From contig NZ_AAWL01000011.1 of the NCBI RefSeq assembly GCF_000169155.1, positions 1 to 64,000 on the forward strand: a stretch of DNA of 64,000 nucleotides, given 5' to 3'. The notes under the pieces are model-generated. The model was not told where the DNA came from. It saw nothing but the letters and a program-made list of their open reading frames with translations, and did no database searches. This document shows, piece after piece, positions 1 through 8,000 of the stretch. Position numbers and translations under genes: made by a program. The DNA is from Thermosinus carboxydivorans Nor1 (lineage in GTDB: Bacteria; Bacillota; Negativicutes; Sporomusales; Thermosinaceae). Position 1 is the first letter of the stretch, and each line of letters starts with the position of its first letter.

Positions 1-50
1 AGTCGTTATAATACTCTAATCTTTTCTTTCTGTCATTATAGCCATACATA
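1..50 (-). pseudogene. C-terminal piece of IS-interrupted family 2 glycosyltransferase
   Basis: Read on the minus strand, this edge fragment is the continuation of the glycosyltransferase at 1432..1953. If the IS and one copy of the 8-bp duplication CATACATA are removed, the frame runs through without a stop: ...HLHWLMY is followed by GYNDRKKRLEYYND up to the window edge. A basic segment after the last His fits the C-terminus of WaaE-like GT2 enzymes. The rest of the gene lies outside the window. Confidence 0.7.
43..50. repeat. Left copy of 8-bp target-site duplication (CATACATA)
   Basis: CATACATA directly abuts the left end of the IS and is repeated exactly at 1437..1444 on the other side. 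Eight base pairs is the usual duplication length for the IS256 family. Confidence 0.8.
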
Positions 51-1436
51 GATCAAGTCCTAATTTATGTGTAAAATCATCCCCAGTTAAAATTGAAGCA
101 ATTAACATATTTTAACAATTTTGCTGTCCGTGATATGAGTTTGTCGTTCACGCCAATCCCAATAATCGGTCATATCCAAGTACTTTTTGCCGCTTGCCCA
201 TTTGTCATCGATTTCCATGAGTAAAGCGCCAATCAAACGTAAAGCAGAAGCCCGGTTCGGGAAAATCCGAATGACCCTTTCGCGACGTCGAACTTCTTCA
301 TTGAGACGTTCAACCCCATTAGTCGTACGCAAGCGTTTACGATACTTTTCCGGCAAGGCTAAAACGGCTATGGCATCGTCAAAGCCGGCTTCTAGTATAG
401 CCATTGCCTTTGGCGCTTTTGTTTCATAAGCGGCAAGCGTTTCGTTAAGAAGCATTACTGCAGTTTCTCTATCCGGCGCAGCCAAAATGGCTCTTACCCG
501 AGCAAGAATTTCCGGCTGCAAGGACTTCGGCGTCGCATCCAAGATGTTGCGTATAAAATGCGTTTGGCAACGCTGCCAGGTGACTCCTTGGAAGTATTGG
601 CGGATAGCACGGATTAGCCCACCGTGATGGTCCGATATAATCAGATCAACGCCACACAAGCCCCGCCGCTTCAGCCAGCTGAAAAATTCACTCCAACTGG
701 CTTCCGACTCGCTGTCGCCCAGCATAATCCCCAGGACTTCCCGATAGCCCTCAGCATTTATGCCAACGGCAATCATTACGCCACGTGAACGCACACGTTC
801 TTCTTCACGGACTTTAATGACCATGGCATCTACCATGACAAACGGGTATTTTTGATCCTTTAATGGACGTTCATTCCAAGCGTGCACAATTGGATCTAGG
901 CGCTTACAAAGGTCTGATACGGTCGACTTGGAAAACTCGCTGCCACAAAGTTCTTCTGTGATTTGCGCCACCTTACGGGTCGACACACCGTTTACGACCA
1001 TTTCCATCAAAGTCAGCACTAATGCTTGCTCACTACGTTGATAGCGGGCAAACATCTCGGTTGAGAACTTACCGTCACGAAACCGTGGTACTTTTAGGGT
1101 GATCGTGCCAACACGGGTGGTAAGTCGATGAGGGTACACTCCATTACGATAACCTTGACGCTCGTCTGTACGCTCGTAGCGCTCAGCACGCAATTGTTCT
1201 GTGGCTTGTGCTTGTAAAATCTGGTTCAATACCTCCTCCAAAAAAGACGCCATTGCCGCATCTTTTGCATTGCTTAAAAAAAGTTGATGCAAAATTTTCG
1301 AATCAATGTTAATCTGGTATTGAGCCATTTCAAAATCACCTCTCGTTGAATGTTGTTGCCGCTTCATTCTAACTGAGGATTTTGAATTGGCTCTTCTTTT
1401 GTTAATTCCTTTTTACACAATTATACGGACTCTACT
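51..1436 (-). mobile_element. IS256-family insertion sequence
   Basis: The element is bounded by 8-bp direct repeats and carries imperfect terminal inverted repeats: AGTCC plus a TGTGTAAAA block at 56..76, matched by the reverse complement at about 1411..1431. It encodes one transposase on the minus strand. It has landed inside a glycosyltransferase gene. The perfect duplication and the still-open flanking frames suggest a fairly recent insertion. Confidence 0.88.
102..1328 (-). CDS. IS256-family (mutator-type) transposase
   Basis: A 408-residue DDE transposase. The start is the ATG at 1328 (MAQYQ...), which has GAGAGGTGA upstream; an in-frame ATG 39 bases earlier has no such site. Visible family features are the N-terminal GYRNG region, the first catalytic Asp in VMVDAM (about residue 167), the second in SDHHGG (about 233), the CQTHFIRN segment, and the catalytic Glu in TTNGVERLNEE (about 340). 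The length is normal for the family and there is no frameshift, so it could be active. It catalyses movement of the surrounding element. Confidence 0.95.
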   Translation of the reverse strand: MAQYQINIDSKILHQLFLSNAKDAAMASFLEEVLNQILQAQATEQLRAERYERTDERQGYRNGVYPHRLTTRVGTITLKVPRFRDGKFSTEMFARYQRSEQALVLTLMEMVVNGVSTRKVAQITEELCGSEFSKSTVSDLCKRLDPIVHAWNERPLKDQKYPFVMVDAMVIKVREEERVRSRGVMIAVGINAEGYREVLGIMLGDSESEASWSEFFSWLKRRGLCGVDLIISDHHGGLIRAIRQYFQGVTWQRCQTHFIRNILDATPKSLQPEILARVRAILAAPDRETAVMLLNETLAAYETKAPKAMAILEAGFDDAIAVLALPEKYRKRLRTTNGVERLNEEVRRRERVIRIFPNRASALRLIGALLMEIDDKWASGKKYLDMTDYWDWRERQTHITDSKIVKIC

Positions 1437-1953
1437 CATACATAAGCCAATGTAGGTGAAAAATATTTACAAAATATAATTTTAGTCTCGGCTTGCAATT
1501 GATTAGCTGATGATGAACAGGATGGTTGGGATCGTAATAAATGTTATCATCATTTAAAAACAGCCTAACTTGCCAATCAGAGTAGTGGGGCTTCTTAATA
1601 AAAGCTAATGGCTCCAAACTGACCAGATTATACCTTGGTATTAATATGGCTTTATAACGTTTACTTATAAATTTAAACAAATATGGCAGGTTTTCTCCCA
1701 TCACCTCGTCGGCATCCATTGTATAGATCCAATCCCCAGTACAGCATTTAATTGCAAAATTTCTTTGTTCGGCAAAGTTCTTAAACTCATTAAAATAGAT
1801 TTTGTCAGTATACCTTGCTGCTATTTCTAGCGTCCGGTCTGTTGACCCGCTGTCGACTATTATTATTTCGTCTAAATATTTACTAACGCTCTCCAATGCC
1901 CACCCGAGCGAGCGCTCGTTATTTTTCGTAATGATATAGCCCGATATTTTCAT
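1432..1953 (-). pseudogene. Family 2 glycosyltransferase (LPS core type), truncated by IS insertion
   Basis: The N-terminal 173 residues of a GT-A fold glycosyltransferase of the WaaE/KdtX-like group. They include the nucleotide-sugar motif IIIVDSGSTD and the metal-binding DADE. The stop codon (TAG) is supplied by the end of the IS, so the frame terminates at LMYE; the natural continuation is at 1..50. The gene is the last of a run of minus-strand LPS core transferases. A truncated GT-A domain without its C-terminus is probably non-functional, so this strain may make an altered core sugar. Confidence 0.85.
1437..1444. repeat. Right copy of 8-bp target-site duplication (CATACATA)
   Basis: Exact match to 43..50, directly adjoining the right end of the IS. 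It lies inside the interrupted glycosyltransferase reading frame. Confidence 0.8.
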
Positions 1954-1996
1954 TTAATATACCCCCACTCGAAAGAGAGTAATGCCACCAATGTTT

Positions 1997-3103
1997 TCAT
2001 GCATTATCACAATGTTCAAGCTTGCTCCGCCCTTCCCCTTCAGAGTTAGCCCGGGACTCAAGCAAATTGGCAGCGCTCTGCAACACATCTTCAACCCGAA
2101 TACGCGTCAAACATTCTTTGGTCTGGCATTCATTTTCCGAAACGGCGCATGGAGAACACGGTAGGCTCGCATAATGAATTGCACTCTTATTATTTAGGGG
2201 TCGCCAGCGGTTAGGTGAAGTGCAACCAAAAATGGCAACAAGCGGAATACCTATTGCAGATGCAATATGCATTGCTCCTGTATCTACAGTGATGAACAAG
2301 TCTGCCTTCGTCAGCAGGGCTGCAAGATCAAGCAGTGTTGTCCTGCCGCAAAAATTGGCAACGAACGTCTTAGTCCGATTAATTATTTCATCGGCATATT
2401 CCCTGTCTTCATGAGCACCAATGATAAAAAAAGCAGCATCATAACGGGCAGCAAGTTCGTCGACAAGCTGTGCAAAATAATCCTGAGGCCAGTTTTTGAG
2501 CTTAAACGTGCCCTTTACACACAGAGCAATACGGTATTTTTTCCGTGGAAGCAAATTTATAAGACTATCAGCATTATTTATGTTTTTATCCGTATAACGT
2601 CCCATTACTGGACGTGCCAAGCCTTCAACCCCAAAAAAACCACGAACAATAGCCTGATAATTCTCAGACTGATGTGTATTAATTATATCGTGCGGAATAT
2701 GTACAGTGTGAGTAAACAGTCTGGTAACATAGCTAGGTTTATCATCAAAAATCCTGTCTGGACCAACTCTAATAGGTATGCCGGCCAATAGCGCGATAAG
2801 GGCTGGACGCAATTTTCTGTCAAATGAAACGGACAGGTCAAATTTGCGTTGCCGAATATTTCGAATAAAATTTAGCATATCCCAAAACGTGTTATACTTT
2901 GATGTATAATCATAAACAATTATATCATCAATAACCGGATTATTGCGCACAATATCGGCAGCCGCGGGCCGGACCATCATGGTTACTTTGGCTTGGGGAT
3001 AGGCCTGCCTGAGCAAAGCCACTGCACTTGTAGACAATAACACATCCCCAATGTTTACTAAAGAATGGACTAAAATATTATTAAATTTTTGCAAGCACGC
3101 CAC
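1997..3103 (-). CDS. Family 9 glycosyltransferase (heptosyltransferase)
   Basis: 368 residues of ADP-heptose:LPS heptosyltransferase type (GT-B fold, cytoplasmic, inner-membrane associated). The N-terminus NILVHSLVNIGDVLLST is the usual GT9 opening. The C-terminal domain has VDTGAMHIASAIGIPLVAIFG followed by SPNRWRP, the ADP-sugar binding region. A CX2CX6CX4C-like set of cysteines (CSPCAVSENECQTKEC) follows, as is common in Firmicute-type members. It overlaps the upstream transferase gene by 23 bp, so the two are translated together. The exact acceptor sugar cannot be told from sequence. Confidence 0.88.
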   Translation of the reverse strand: MACLQKFNNILVHSLVNIGDVLLSTSAVALLRQAYPQAKVTMMVRPAAADIVRNNPVIDDIIVYDYTSKYNTFWDMLNFIRNIRQRKFDLSVSFDRKLRPALIALLAGIPIRVGPDRIFDDKPSYVTRLFTHTVHIPHDIINTHQSENYQAIVRGFFGVEGLARPVMGRYTDKNINNADSLINLLPRKKYRIALCVKGTFKLKNWPQDYFAQLVDELAARYDAAFFIIGAHEDREYADEIINRTKTFVANFCGRTTLLDLAALLTKADLFITVDTGAMHIASAIGIPLVAIFGCTSPNRWRPLNNKSAIHYASLPCSPCAVSENECQTKECLTRIRVEDVLQSAANLLESRANSEGEGRSKLEHCDNA

Positions 3104-4229
3104 CCGCCTTTAATAAATTGCGGACAAAGACCTCCGGTGCAAAAACTTCATTAGCCCGACAAAATTCGTGTTGATAAAATTCTGCTTTATCATAATAAGT
3201 GTTTACAAATTTTTCCAATTCCATCTTCAAACTGTCGGCGTTACCAGCAGCAAAAGAACAACCAATATTATAATTTTCTAATATTTCCGGATTGATGCAG
3301 TCGGCAGCAATAAACGGTTTATAATAGCCTATAGCCGTAAACAACATGCCAGACCAATGATAGCGGTAGCGCTCAGCAGTGTAGGGCATTACAATTGCGT
3401 CTACGCCGGCAACTGCTTGTTGCCATTCGGCACCAACAAGACCGCGGGAACAAAATTCAATTTGCTCATAGGATCTGTATTTTTCCATAATACGGTTAAA
3501 TTCTACCGCGTCTTCCGGCTTAAAAGCCGCCCCCTGGACAAGAAGACGGACGGGAAATTTAAACTTAGCGCTAACAAATGCGTTTAAAAAAAATTCAAGG
3601 TTTTTTTCTTTACGGTACTGCCCAAAAAAACCTATCTTTAATGGCCTGCCCTGCGCTACACAGGGCTGCCAGCGAATATCGCGAGGCGTATAAGCTGGGG
3701 GGTGGATGCACGATACATTCGGCAAACTATGCTCAAACAAGTTTTTCCCAAGGGTAAGTACTATGATTTTTATATTAGGATATCTAACCATTTTTTCTGC
3801 ATAACGAAAAAACATGGGCGCTTCACCAGGGTTTACGCCGTGGACGACAAAAATCACCGGCACAAGGCTTTGTTTTAACCTAGTCAGATTTAAACTGCGC
3901 AGATAACGATAAGTAGCCGTAGGAATAATGATAGCATCAAATTCACCGGCGAGCGCCAGACGGTGTAAAGTGTTAAACCAACGGCAACGGTTGATTTCCC
4001 TTTTAGCTGTAAGCCATAACTTAGCAAACTTAGAAACACCGGCATAAGAAATACCTTCACCGGGTAAATGCTTTACCGGTATTTTATAATCATATAAAGG
4101 GGCAGCGTTCGCTGGTAAATACAAAGTCACCGAATGTCCCAAACTCTTAAGCTCTTCAATAATAATGCGGTCAAACTCCAGTTCATGACCGCCTGGAGTA
4201 ATTATCTGTTCAAACAGAGCAATATTCAA
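3081..4229 (-). CDS. GT-B fold glycosyltransferase
   Basis: 382 residues. I chose the TTG at 4229 (NIALFEQIITPGGHELEF) because the upstream gene ends at 4234 and a GGGGGG-rich ribosome site precedes it; a longer frame to 4349 would overlap that gene by over 110 bp. The protein begins with a Rossmann-type strand, then GGHE and a helix. The second domain holds LKIGFFGQYRKEKNLEFF and IVMPYTAERYRYHWSGM, resembling GT4-like donor domains. It lies inside the LPS core cluster, so a role in core or surface-polysaccharide assembly is inferred; the substrate is unknown. Confidence 0.7.
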   Translation of the reverse strand: MNIALFEQIITPGGHELEFDRIIIEELKSLGHSVTLYLPANAAPLYDYKIPVKHLPGEGISYAGVSKFAKLWLTAKREINRCRWFNTLHRLALAGEFDAIIIPTATYRYLRSLNLTRLKQSLVPVIFVVHGVNPGEAPMFFRYAEKMVRYPNIKIIVLTLGKNLFEHSLPNVSCIHPPAYTPRDIRWQPCVAQGRPLKIGFFGQYRKEKNLEFFLNAFVSAKFKFPVRLLVQGAAFKPEDAVEFNRIMEKYRSYEQIEFCSRGLVGAEWQQAVAGVDAIVMPYTAERYRYHWSGMLFTAIGYYKPFIAADCINPEILENYNIGCSFAAGNADSLKMELEKFVNTYYDKAEFYQHEFCRANEVFAPEVFVRNLLKAGGVLAKI

Positions 4230-4233
4230 TTTT

Positions 4234-4980
4234 TTACGCCCCCCGCTGCCGCCAATATAATTTAGTATATTTGGCCATAGTGTATGTGTAATGAAACGCT
4301 GCAAGTACAAATCCAGCCTTGCCGTCCCGCCAGCCACTCCGCAATACATACATTTTGAAAAACGCGAATATGGGGCGCAATATTATATCTCGAATGAAAG
4401 AAACTTTAACTCCCTTTTGAGCATTTTTTTCTGCCGCCAGAGTGGTATAAAGATTTAGCTTGTTAAAATAGTGTTCCCAGCTGGGATAAGTATAGTGGAC
4501 AATGTCATTTTTCAAGGTCCTCACTGATAAATCGTGTACCATCCGGGGGTGAACAACGCCTTCTACCCTGACGTGTCCGCGCGGAAACAGCCGCAAAACA
4601 TAATCAGGATACCACCCGCCATGACGAATTGGCTGTCCCATTAGGTGATTTAACCGGGGAACTTGATAAGCATAATGGCGGCCGTCAGTAACTGCGTCTT
4701 TTATTTCTTTGGCTAATCCCGGCGTTATCCGTTCATCAGCGTCTAAAAAAAATACCCAGTCAGCGGTCGCCTTTTCCAGTGCATAGTTCTGTTGTGCTCC
4801 CCAGTCGCCGTTTAAAGCGTGCTTATATACTTTCGCCCCCAATTTTTCAGCGATCAGCGCCGTATTGTCCGTACTAAAATCATCAATAACAATCACTTCG
4901 TCAGCAAAGTCTGCACTCGTTATGCAATCGCCAATATTTTTCTCTTCATTTTTGGCAAGTATTAGGACAGCCAATGTCAT
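4234..4980 (-). CDS. Family 2 glycosyltransferase, WaaE/KdtX-like
   Basis: 248 residues and complete, unlike its truncated paralogue at 1432. It has the GT-A opening LAVLILAKNEEKNIGDC, the motif VIVIDDFSTDNT, and FFLDADERITP for metal and donor binding. The C-terminal half carries a basic HYTYPSWEHYFNKLNLYT segment typical of the LPS inner-core beta-1,4-glucosyltransferase group. ATG at 4980 has AGGCAGG upstream. The gene is followed within 4 bp by the GT-B transferase, so they are one operon. Confidence 0.85.
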   Translation of the reverse strand: MTLAVLILAKNEEKNIGDCITSADFADEVIVIDDFSTDNTALIAEKLGAKVYKHALNGDWGAQQNYALEKATADWVFFLDADERITPGLAKEIKDAVTDGRHYAYQVPRLNHLMGQPIRHGGWYPDYVLRLFPRGHVRVEGVVHPRMVHDLSVRTLKNDIVHYTYPSWEHYFNKLNLYTTLAAEKNAQKGVKVSFIRDIILRPIFAFFKMYVLRSGWRDGKAGFVLAAFHYTYTMAKYTKLYWRQRGA

Positions 4981-5026
4981 GCTTTCAACCTGCCTTTTTT
5001 ACAGAAAATTGATTTAAAACATGTTA

Positions 5027-6049
5027 TCATTTAATAATTACGCCAGTTACTATTTTATGCACTTTTTCTACATCAATCGTTTCCATGCACCGCCCCTTTT
5101 CCCCGCACTTCCGTTTCCAGCACCCGACGCAGTCAACCGGCGCCGTCAGTACCTTATGTCCTTCCCCATACGGCCCGTTCCGCCTCGGGTCGGTCGGGCC
5201 AAACAGCGCGACTACCGGTGTGCCAACGGCTACCGCCAGATGCATGGGGCCGGTGTCGCCGCCGACGAAGGCGCTAGCGCGTTTTGTGATAAAGGCGAGC
5301 TCTTTCAGCGTCGTCCGGCCGGTGAGGTCAACTGGCGGTATAACAGCGCCGGCTACAATTTCGTCCGCCAGCCGCCGGTCGCCGGGGCCGCCGATGATGA
5401 CCGGGATGATGCCGACGTCATACAGCAGGTCGGCCAGTTTGGCAAAATGCGCGGTGGGCCAGCACTTGGTCGGCCAGTTGGTCCCGGGGGCCAGCACGAC
5501 ATACCGCTGGGCGATGTCCAGCCCGGCCTGCCGGGCGATAGCTTCCGCCTGGCCTTGTTCCTCCGAGGTTATATGAATAGGGAAAACCACTTCGTCGACG
5601 CTGCACCCCAAGGCCCGCACAACGTCCAGGTACCTTTCGACCACATGGCCGTCCTTGTGCGCGCCGCACACCGGCTTGCTCACCAGCTGGCTGAGTTCGC
5701 GCATATTGCAGTAGCCCAGCCGGTTGGGCGCGCCGCTTAAATAAGCGACGGCGGCGCTTTTGGCGAGACCCTGGAGGTCAAGGGCCAGGTCAAACCGGCG
5801 GGATTTGAGCAGCCGGGAAAACTCGGGCGCATGGTTTATAATGCCGGACAACGATTTAAACTTGGTTTTGTCAAGAAGGATGATCTCATCAATATCAGGA
5901 TTGTTCGTTAAAAGATCATAGGCCGCCCGTTCCACCACCCAGGTGATGCGGCAGTCCGGCCAGTTTTGTTTTAAGGCATGCGCAACCGGCAGGGCGTGGA
6001 TCACGTCGCCGATGGCGCTCATTTTTATAATTAGAATATTTTTATACAT
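5027..6049 (-). CDS. Family 9 glycosyltransferase, heptosyltransferase I-like
   Basis: 340 residues starting at ATG 6049 (MYKNILIIKMSAIGDV), with AAAGGA 8 nt upstream. A further upstream extension would be encoded by the 7-mer repeats and is unlikely. Key features are the N-terminal IIKMSAIGDVIHALPVAHAL and the donor-site segment GGDTGPMHLAVAVGTPVVALFGPTDPRRNGPYG. It transfers L-glycero-D-manno-heptose to the Kdo-lipid A core at the cytoplasmic face of the inner membrane. The enzymes that make its donor, rfaE1 and rfaE2, are upstream in the same orientation. Confidence 0.9.
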   Translation of the reverse strand: MYKNILIIKMSAIGDVIHALPVAHALKQNWPDCRITWVVERAAYDLLTNNPDIDEIILLDKTKFKSLSGIINHAPEFSRLLKSRRFDLALDLQGLAKSAAVAYLSGAPNRLGYCNMRELSQLVSKPVCGAHKDGHVVERYLDVVRALGCSVDEVVFPIHITSEEQGQAEAIARQAGLDIAQRYVVLAPGTNWPTKCWPTAHFAKLADLLYDVGIIPVIIGGPGDRRLADEIVAGAVIPPVDLTGRTTLKELAFITKRASAFVGGDTGPMHLAVAVGTPVVALFGPTDPRRNGPYGEGHKVLTAPVDCVGCWKRKCGEKGRCMETIDVEKVHKIVTGVIIK

Positions 6050-6067
6050 TAGAAGCATCCTTTGTCG

Positions 6068-6096
6068 GTATGAAGTATGAGGTATGAAGTATGAAG
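6068..6096. repeat. Tandem 7-mer repeat array (CATACYT type)
   Basis: About four tandem heptamers (plus strand GTATGAA/GTATGAG) lie between the heptosyltransferase start and the four-helix-bundle gene. The same array is found at 6491, 17390, 21137 and 36046. Confidence 0.8.
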
Positions 6097-6102
6097 TTAT
6101 TG

Positions 6103-6483
6103 TTATTTGCGAATACGTGGATTCTTTTCGAGAGAGCGGGCAAAAGCAACGATTTGAGCACGAATGGCAGCGCATTGATTTACTAGTGGCAAAGTATCTA
6201 TATTATAACATATTTTGGCAATCTCTAATTGAGTTTCCAGTTCACACAGGCTACCATTAGCAATATCAAGAAAGCGGGAAAATTCCTTTTCCCCACGACG
6301 GCCCCAGCCTTCAGCAATATTCGACGACACTGATATAGCGCTTCGCCGCATTTGATTCCCTAAACCATACAATTCATGCTGAGGTAAGCTCGCTGCAATT
6401 TTCATTACTTCTGCCGCTAGCATTATTGCTTGTTGCCAAACACGCAAATCTCTAAATCCCCGCGCCTTATCTTCGTACCTCAT
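6103..6483 (-). CDS. Four-helix bundle protein (23S rRNA intervening-sequence family)
   Basis: 126 residues of the four-helix bundle family first described from 23S rRNA intervening sequences. Typical features: an FRDLRVWQQA opening, then LYGLGNQMRRSAISVSSNIAEGWGRRGEKEFSRFLDIANGS, and ELETQLEIAK. ATG at 6483 has AGGAATAGGAA upstream. The function of the family is unknown. It is an intruder between rfaE2 and the heptosyltransferase gene and is bracketed on both sides by the 7-mer arrays at 6068 and 6491, which suggests it arrived as a unit with them. Confidence 0.88.
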   Translation of the reverse strand: MRYEDKARGFRDLRVWQQAIMLAAEVMKIAASLPQHELYGLGNQMRRSAISVSSNIAEGWGRRGEKEFSRFLDIANGSLCELETQLEIAKICYNIDTLPLVNQCAAIRAQIVAFARSLEKNPRIRK

Positions 6484-6490
6484 TTCCTAT

Positions 6491-6520
6491 TCCTCATACC
6501 TCATACTTCATACTTCATAC
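6491..6520. repeat. Tandem 7-mer repeat array (CATACYT type)
   Basis: About four tandem heptamers. The array forms the 3' end of rfaE2: the last codons of that gene (MKYEV, stop) are read from it. Confidence 0.8.
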
Positions 6521-6980
6521 TTTTTATTTTTTCCACCACATTCGTCGTCGATTTTCCCGGCACCTCCGGTATCAGCACGGTTTTGCCGCCGTAAGCGGCG
6601 ACTACTTTGGCCTCCGGCAGGTCTTCCACCCGATAGTCGCCGCCCTTGACATAGATGTCGGGGCGCAGTTCGGCCACCAGGGTTTCGGCGGTACGCTCAG
6701 GGAAAATGACGACATAGTCAACCGCGGCCAAAGCGGCCAGCACTTCGGCCCGGTCGCACTCAGCGTTGACTGGGCGGGTGGGGCCTTTGAGTCCGCGCAC
6801 CGAATCATCGCTGTTAAGACCGACAATGAGGCAGTCGCCTAGCGCCCGCGCGGCGGCCAAATACCGCACATGCCCTACATGCAGGACGTCAAAACAGCCG
6901 TTGGTAAACACAACCGTTTTACCAGCGGCTTTTAATTTCTCTACTATTTCAGTTAATTGCTCTCTAGTGACGATTTTCAT
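6501..6980 (-). CDS. rfaE2: D-glycero-beta-D-manno-heptose 1-phosphate adenylyltransferase
   Basis: 159 residues of the cytidylyltransferase-like nucleotidyltransferase fold: VVFTNGCFDVLHVGHVRYL contains the HxGH motif, and a conserved VKGGDY and VPGKSTTNVVEKI follow. It makes ADP-heptose precursor for the LPS core. The start is ATG 6980, overlapping rfaE1 by 17 bp, so the two halves of what is HldE in enterics are separate but coupled here. The last five residues (MKYEV) come from the 7-mer repeat array, meaning the native C-terminus has been replaced or extended by repeat sequence. Confidence 0.92.
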   Translation of the reverse strand: MKIVTREQLTEIVEKLKAAGKTVVFTNGCFDVLHVGHVRYLAAARALGDCLIVGLNSDDSVRGLKGPTRPVNAECDRAEVLAALAAVDYVVIFPERTAETLVAELRPDIYVKGGDYRVEDLPEAKVVAAYGGKTVLIPEVPGKSTTNVVEKIKSMKYEV

Positions 6981-7971
6981 AGAAACTCGCAACCGCCTCT
7001 CGCAGTTCCTCCGGCGTGGTTGTGGCTGTTCCCGGTTTGCGCACGACAATCCCGGCGGCAAAGTTGGCCAGCCGGGCTGCATCAAGATATGACGCGCCGG
7101 CTGCCAGCGCCAGCGTCATGGCGGCCACCACCGTGTCCCCGGCGCCGGTTACGTCGTATACTTCGCTTTTGTTGGTCACCGGAATATTCGTGATTTGACC
7201 TTGCGCGTCAAACAAGGTCATGCCGTCCGGGCCGCGGGTAATCAGGACGGCTTGGGCGGCTAAATGGTCGCGGATCTTCTCGCCGGCAGCAATAAGGGTA
7301 TGATCATCCAGCGCTTTCAGTCCAACCGCCGCCGCCGCTTCGGTTTCATTTTGCTTGACGACAGTCACACCGGTAAAGGCCAGGATATTGTAGCGCGAAT
7401 CGACGATGCAGGGGATATTGGCCCGGCGGCAACCCGCTACTACCTGGGCAATTACCGCCGCTGTGACCGTCCCGCTGCCATAGTCGCTCATGACCACGGC
7501 ATCCATGGCTGGAAGGTGTTTATCTATATAGTCCAGCACCGCTGCTTCGATAGCAGAATTCAGCGGCGTTTTGGCCTCCCGGTCGATGCGGACGACCTGC
7601 TGGCGGACGGTTGCCTGGCCGCCGGCCATTACCCGCGTTTTGGTAATGGTTGGCCGGCTCGCGTCAACGATAAGACCGTCGGTGACAACGCCTTTTTCGC
7701 TTAAGATGCGGGCCAGTTCGCTGCCGGCACTGTCATTACCGACGACGCCAACGGCATAGACGCGCCCGCCCAGCGTGGCCGCGTTATGCACCGCATTGGC
7801 CGCCCCGCCGGGGACGACCGTTTCCCCGGCATGTTCCAGAATAAGTACCGGCGCCTCCCGTGAAATGCGGGCAATTTTCCCTTCAAGGTAGACATCGGCA
7901 ACCATATCGCCGATGATCATGATTTTGCGGTCTTGCAAAGCGTCAATAATGCTGAGGAGGGAATCAGGCAC
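6964..7971 (-). CDS. rfaE1: D-glycero-beta-D-manno-heptose-7-phosphate kinase
   Basis: 335-residue PfkB-family sugar kinase. PfkB signature 1 region VPGGAANAVHNAATLGG is near residue 55 and signature 2, DVTGAGDTVVAAMTLALAAG, near 270, with the catalytic Asp in the GAGD motif. It phosphorylates heptose 7-phosphate at C1 during ADP-heptose synthesis. GTG start at 7971 with AAGGAG upstream. It forms an overlapping pair with rfaE2. Confidence 0.93.
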   Translation of the reverse strand: MPDSLLSIIDALQDRKIMIIGDMVADVYLEGKIARISREAPVLILEHAGETVVPGGAANAVHNAATLGGRVYAVGVVGNDSAGSELARILSEKGVVTDGLIVDASRPTITKTRVMAGGQATVRQQVVRIDREAKTPLNSAIEAAVLDYIDKHLPAMDAVVMSDYGSGTVTAAVIAQVVAGCRRANIPCIVDSRYNILAFTGVTVVKQNETEAAAAVGLKALDDHTLIAAGEKIRDHLAAQAVLITRGPDGMTLFDAQGQITNIPVTNKSEVYDVTGAGDTVVAAMTLALAAGASYLDAARLANFAAGIVVRKPGTATTTPEELREAVASFYENRH

Positions 7972-8000
7972 AAAAATTCTCCTTTAAGCAATATTAATTC

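Noticed and set aside
4230..4349. N-terminal extension of the GT-B transferase
   Set aside because: It overlaps the upstream glycosyltransferase gene in another frame; the TTG at 4229 fits the domain start.
5021..5740. Long plus-strand frames opposite the heptosyltransferase
   Set aside because: High-GC antisense shadow without ribosome site; the minus-strand gene is unambiguous.
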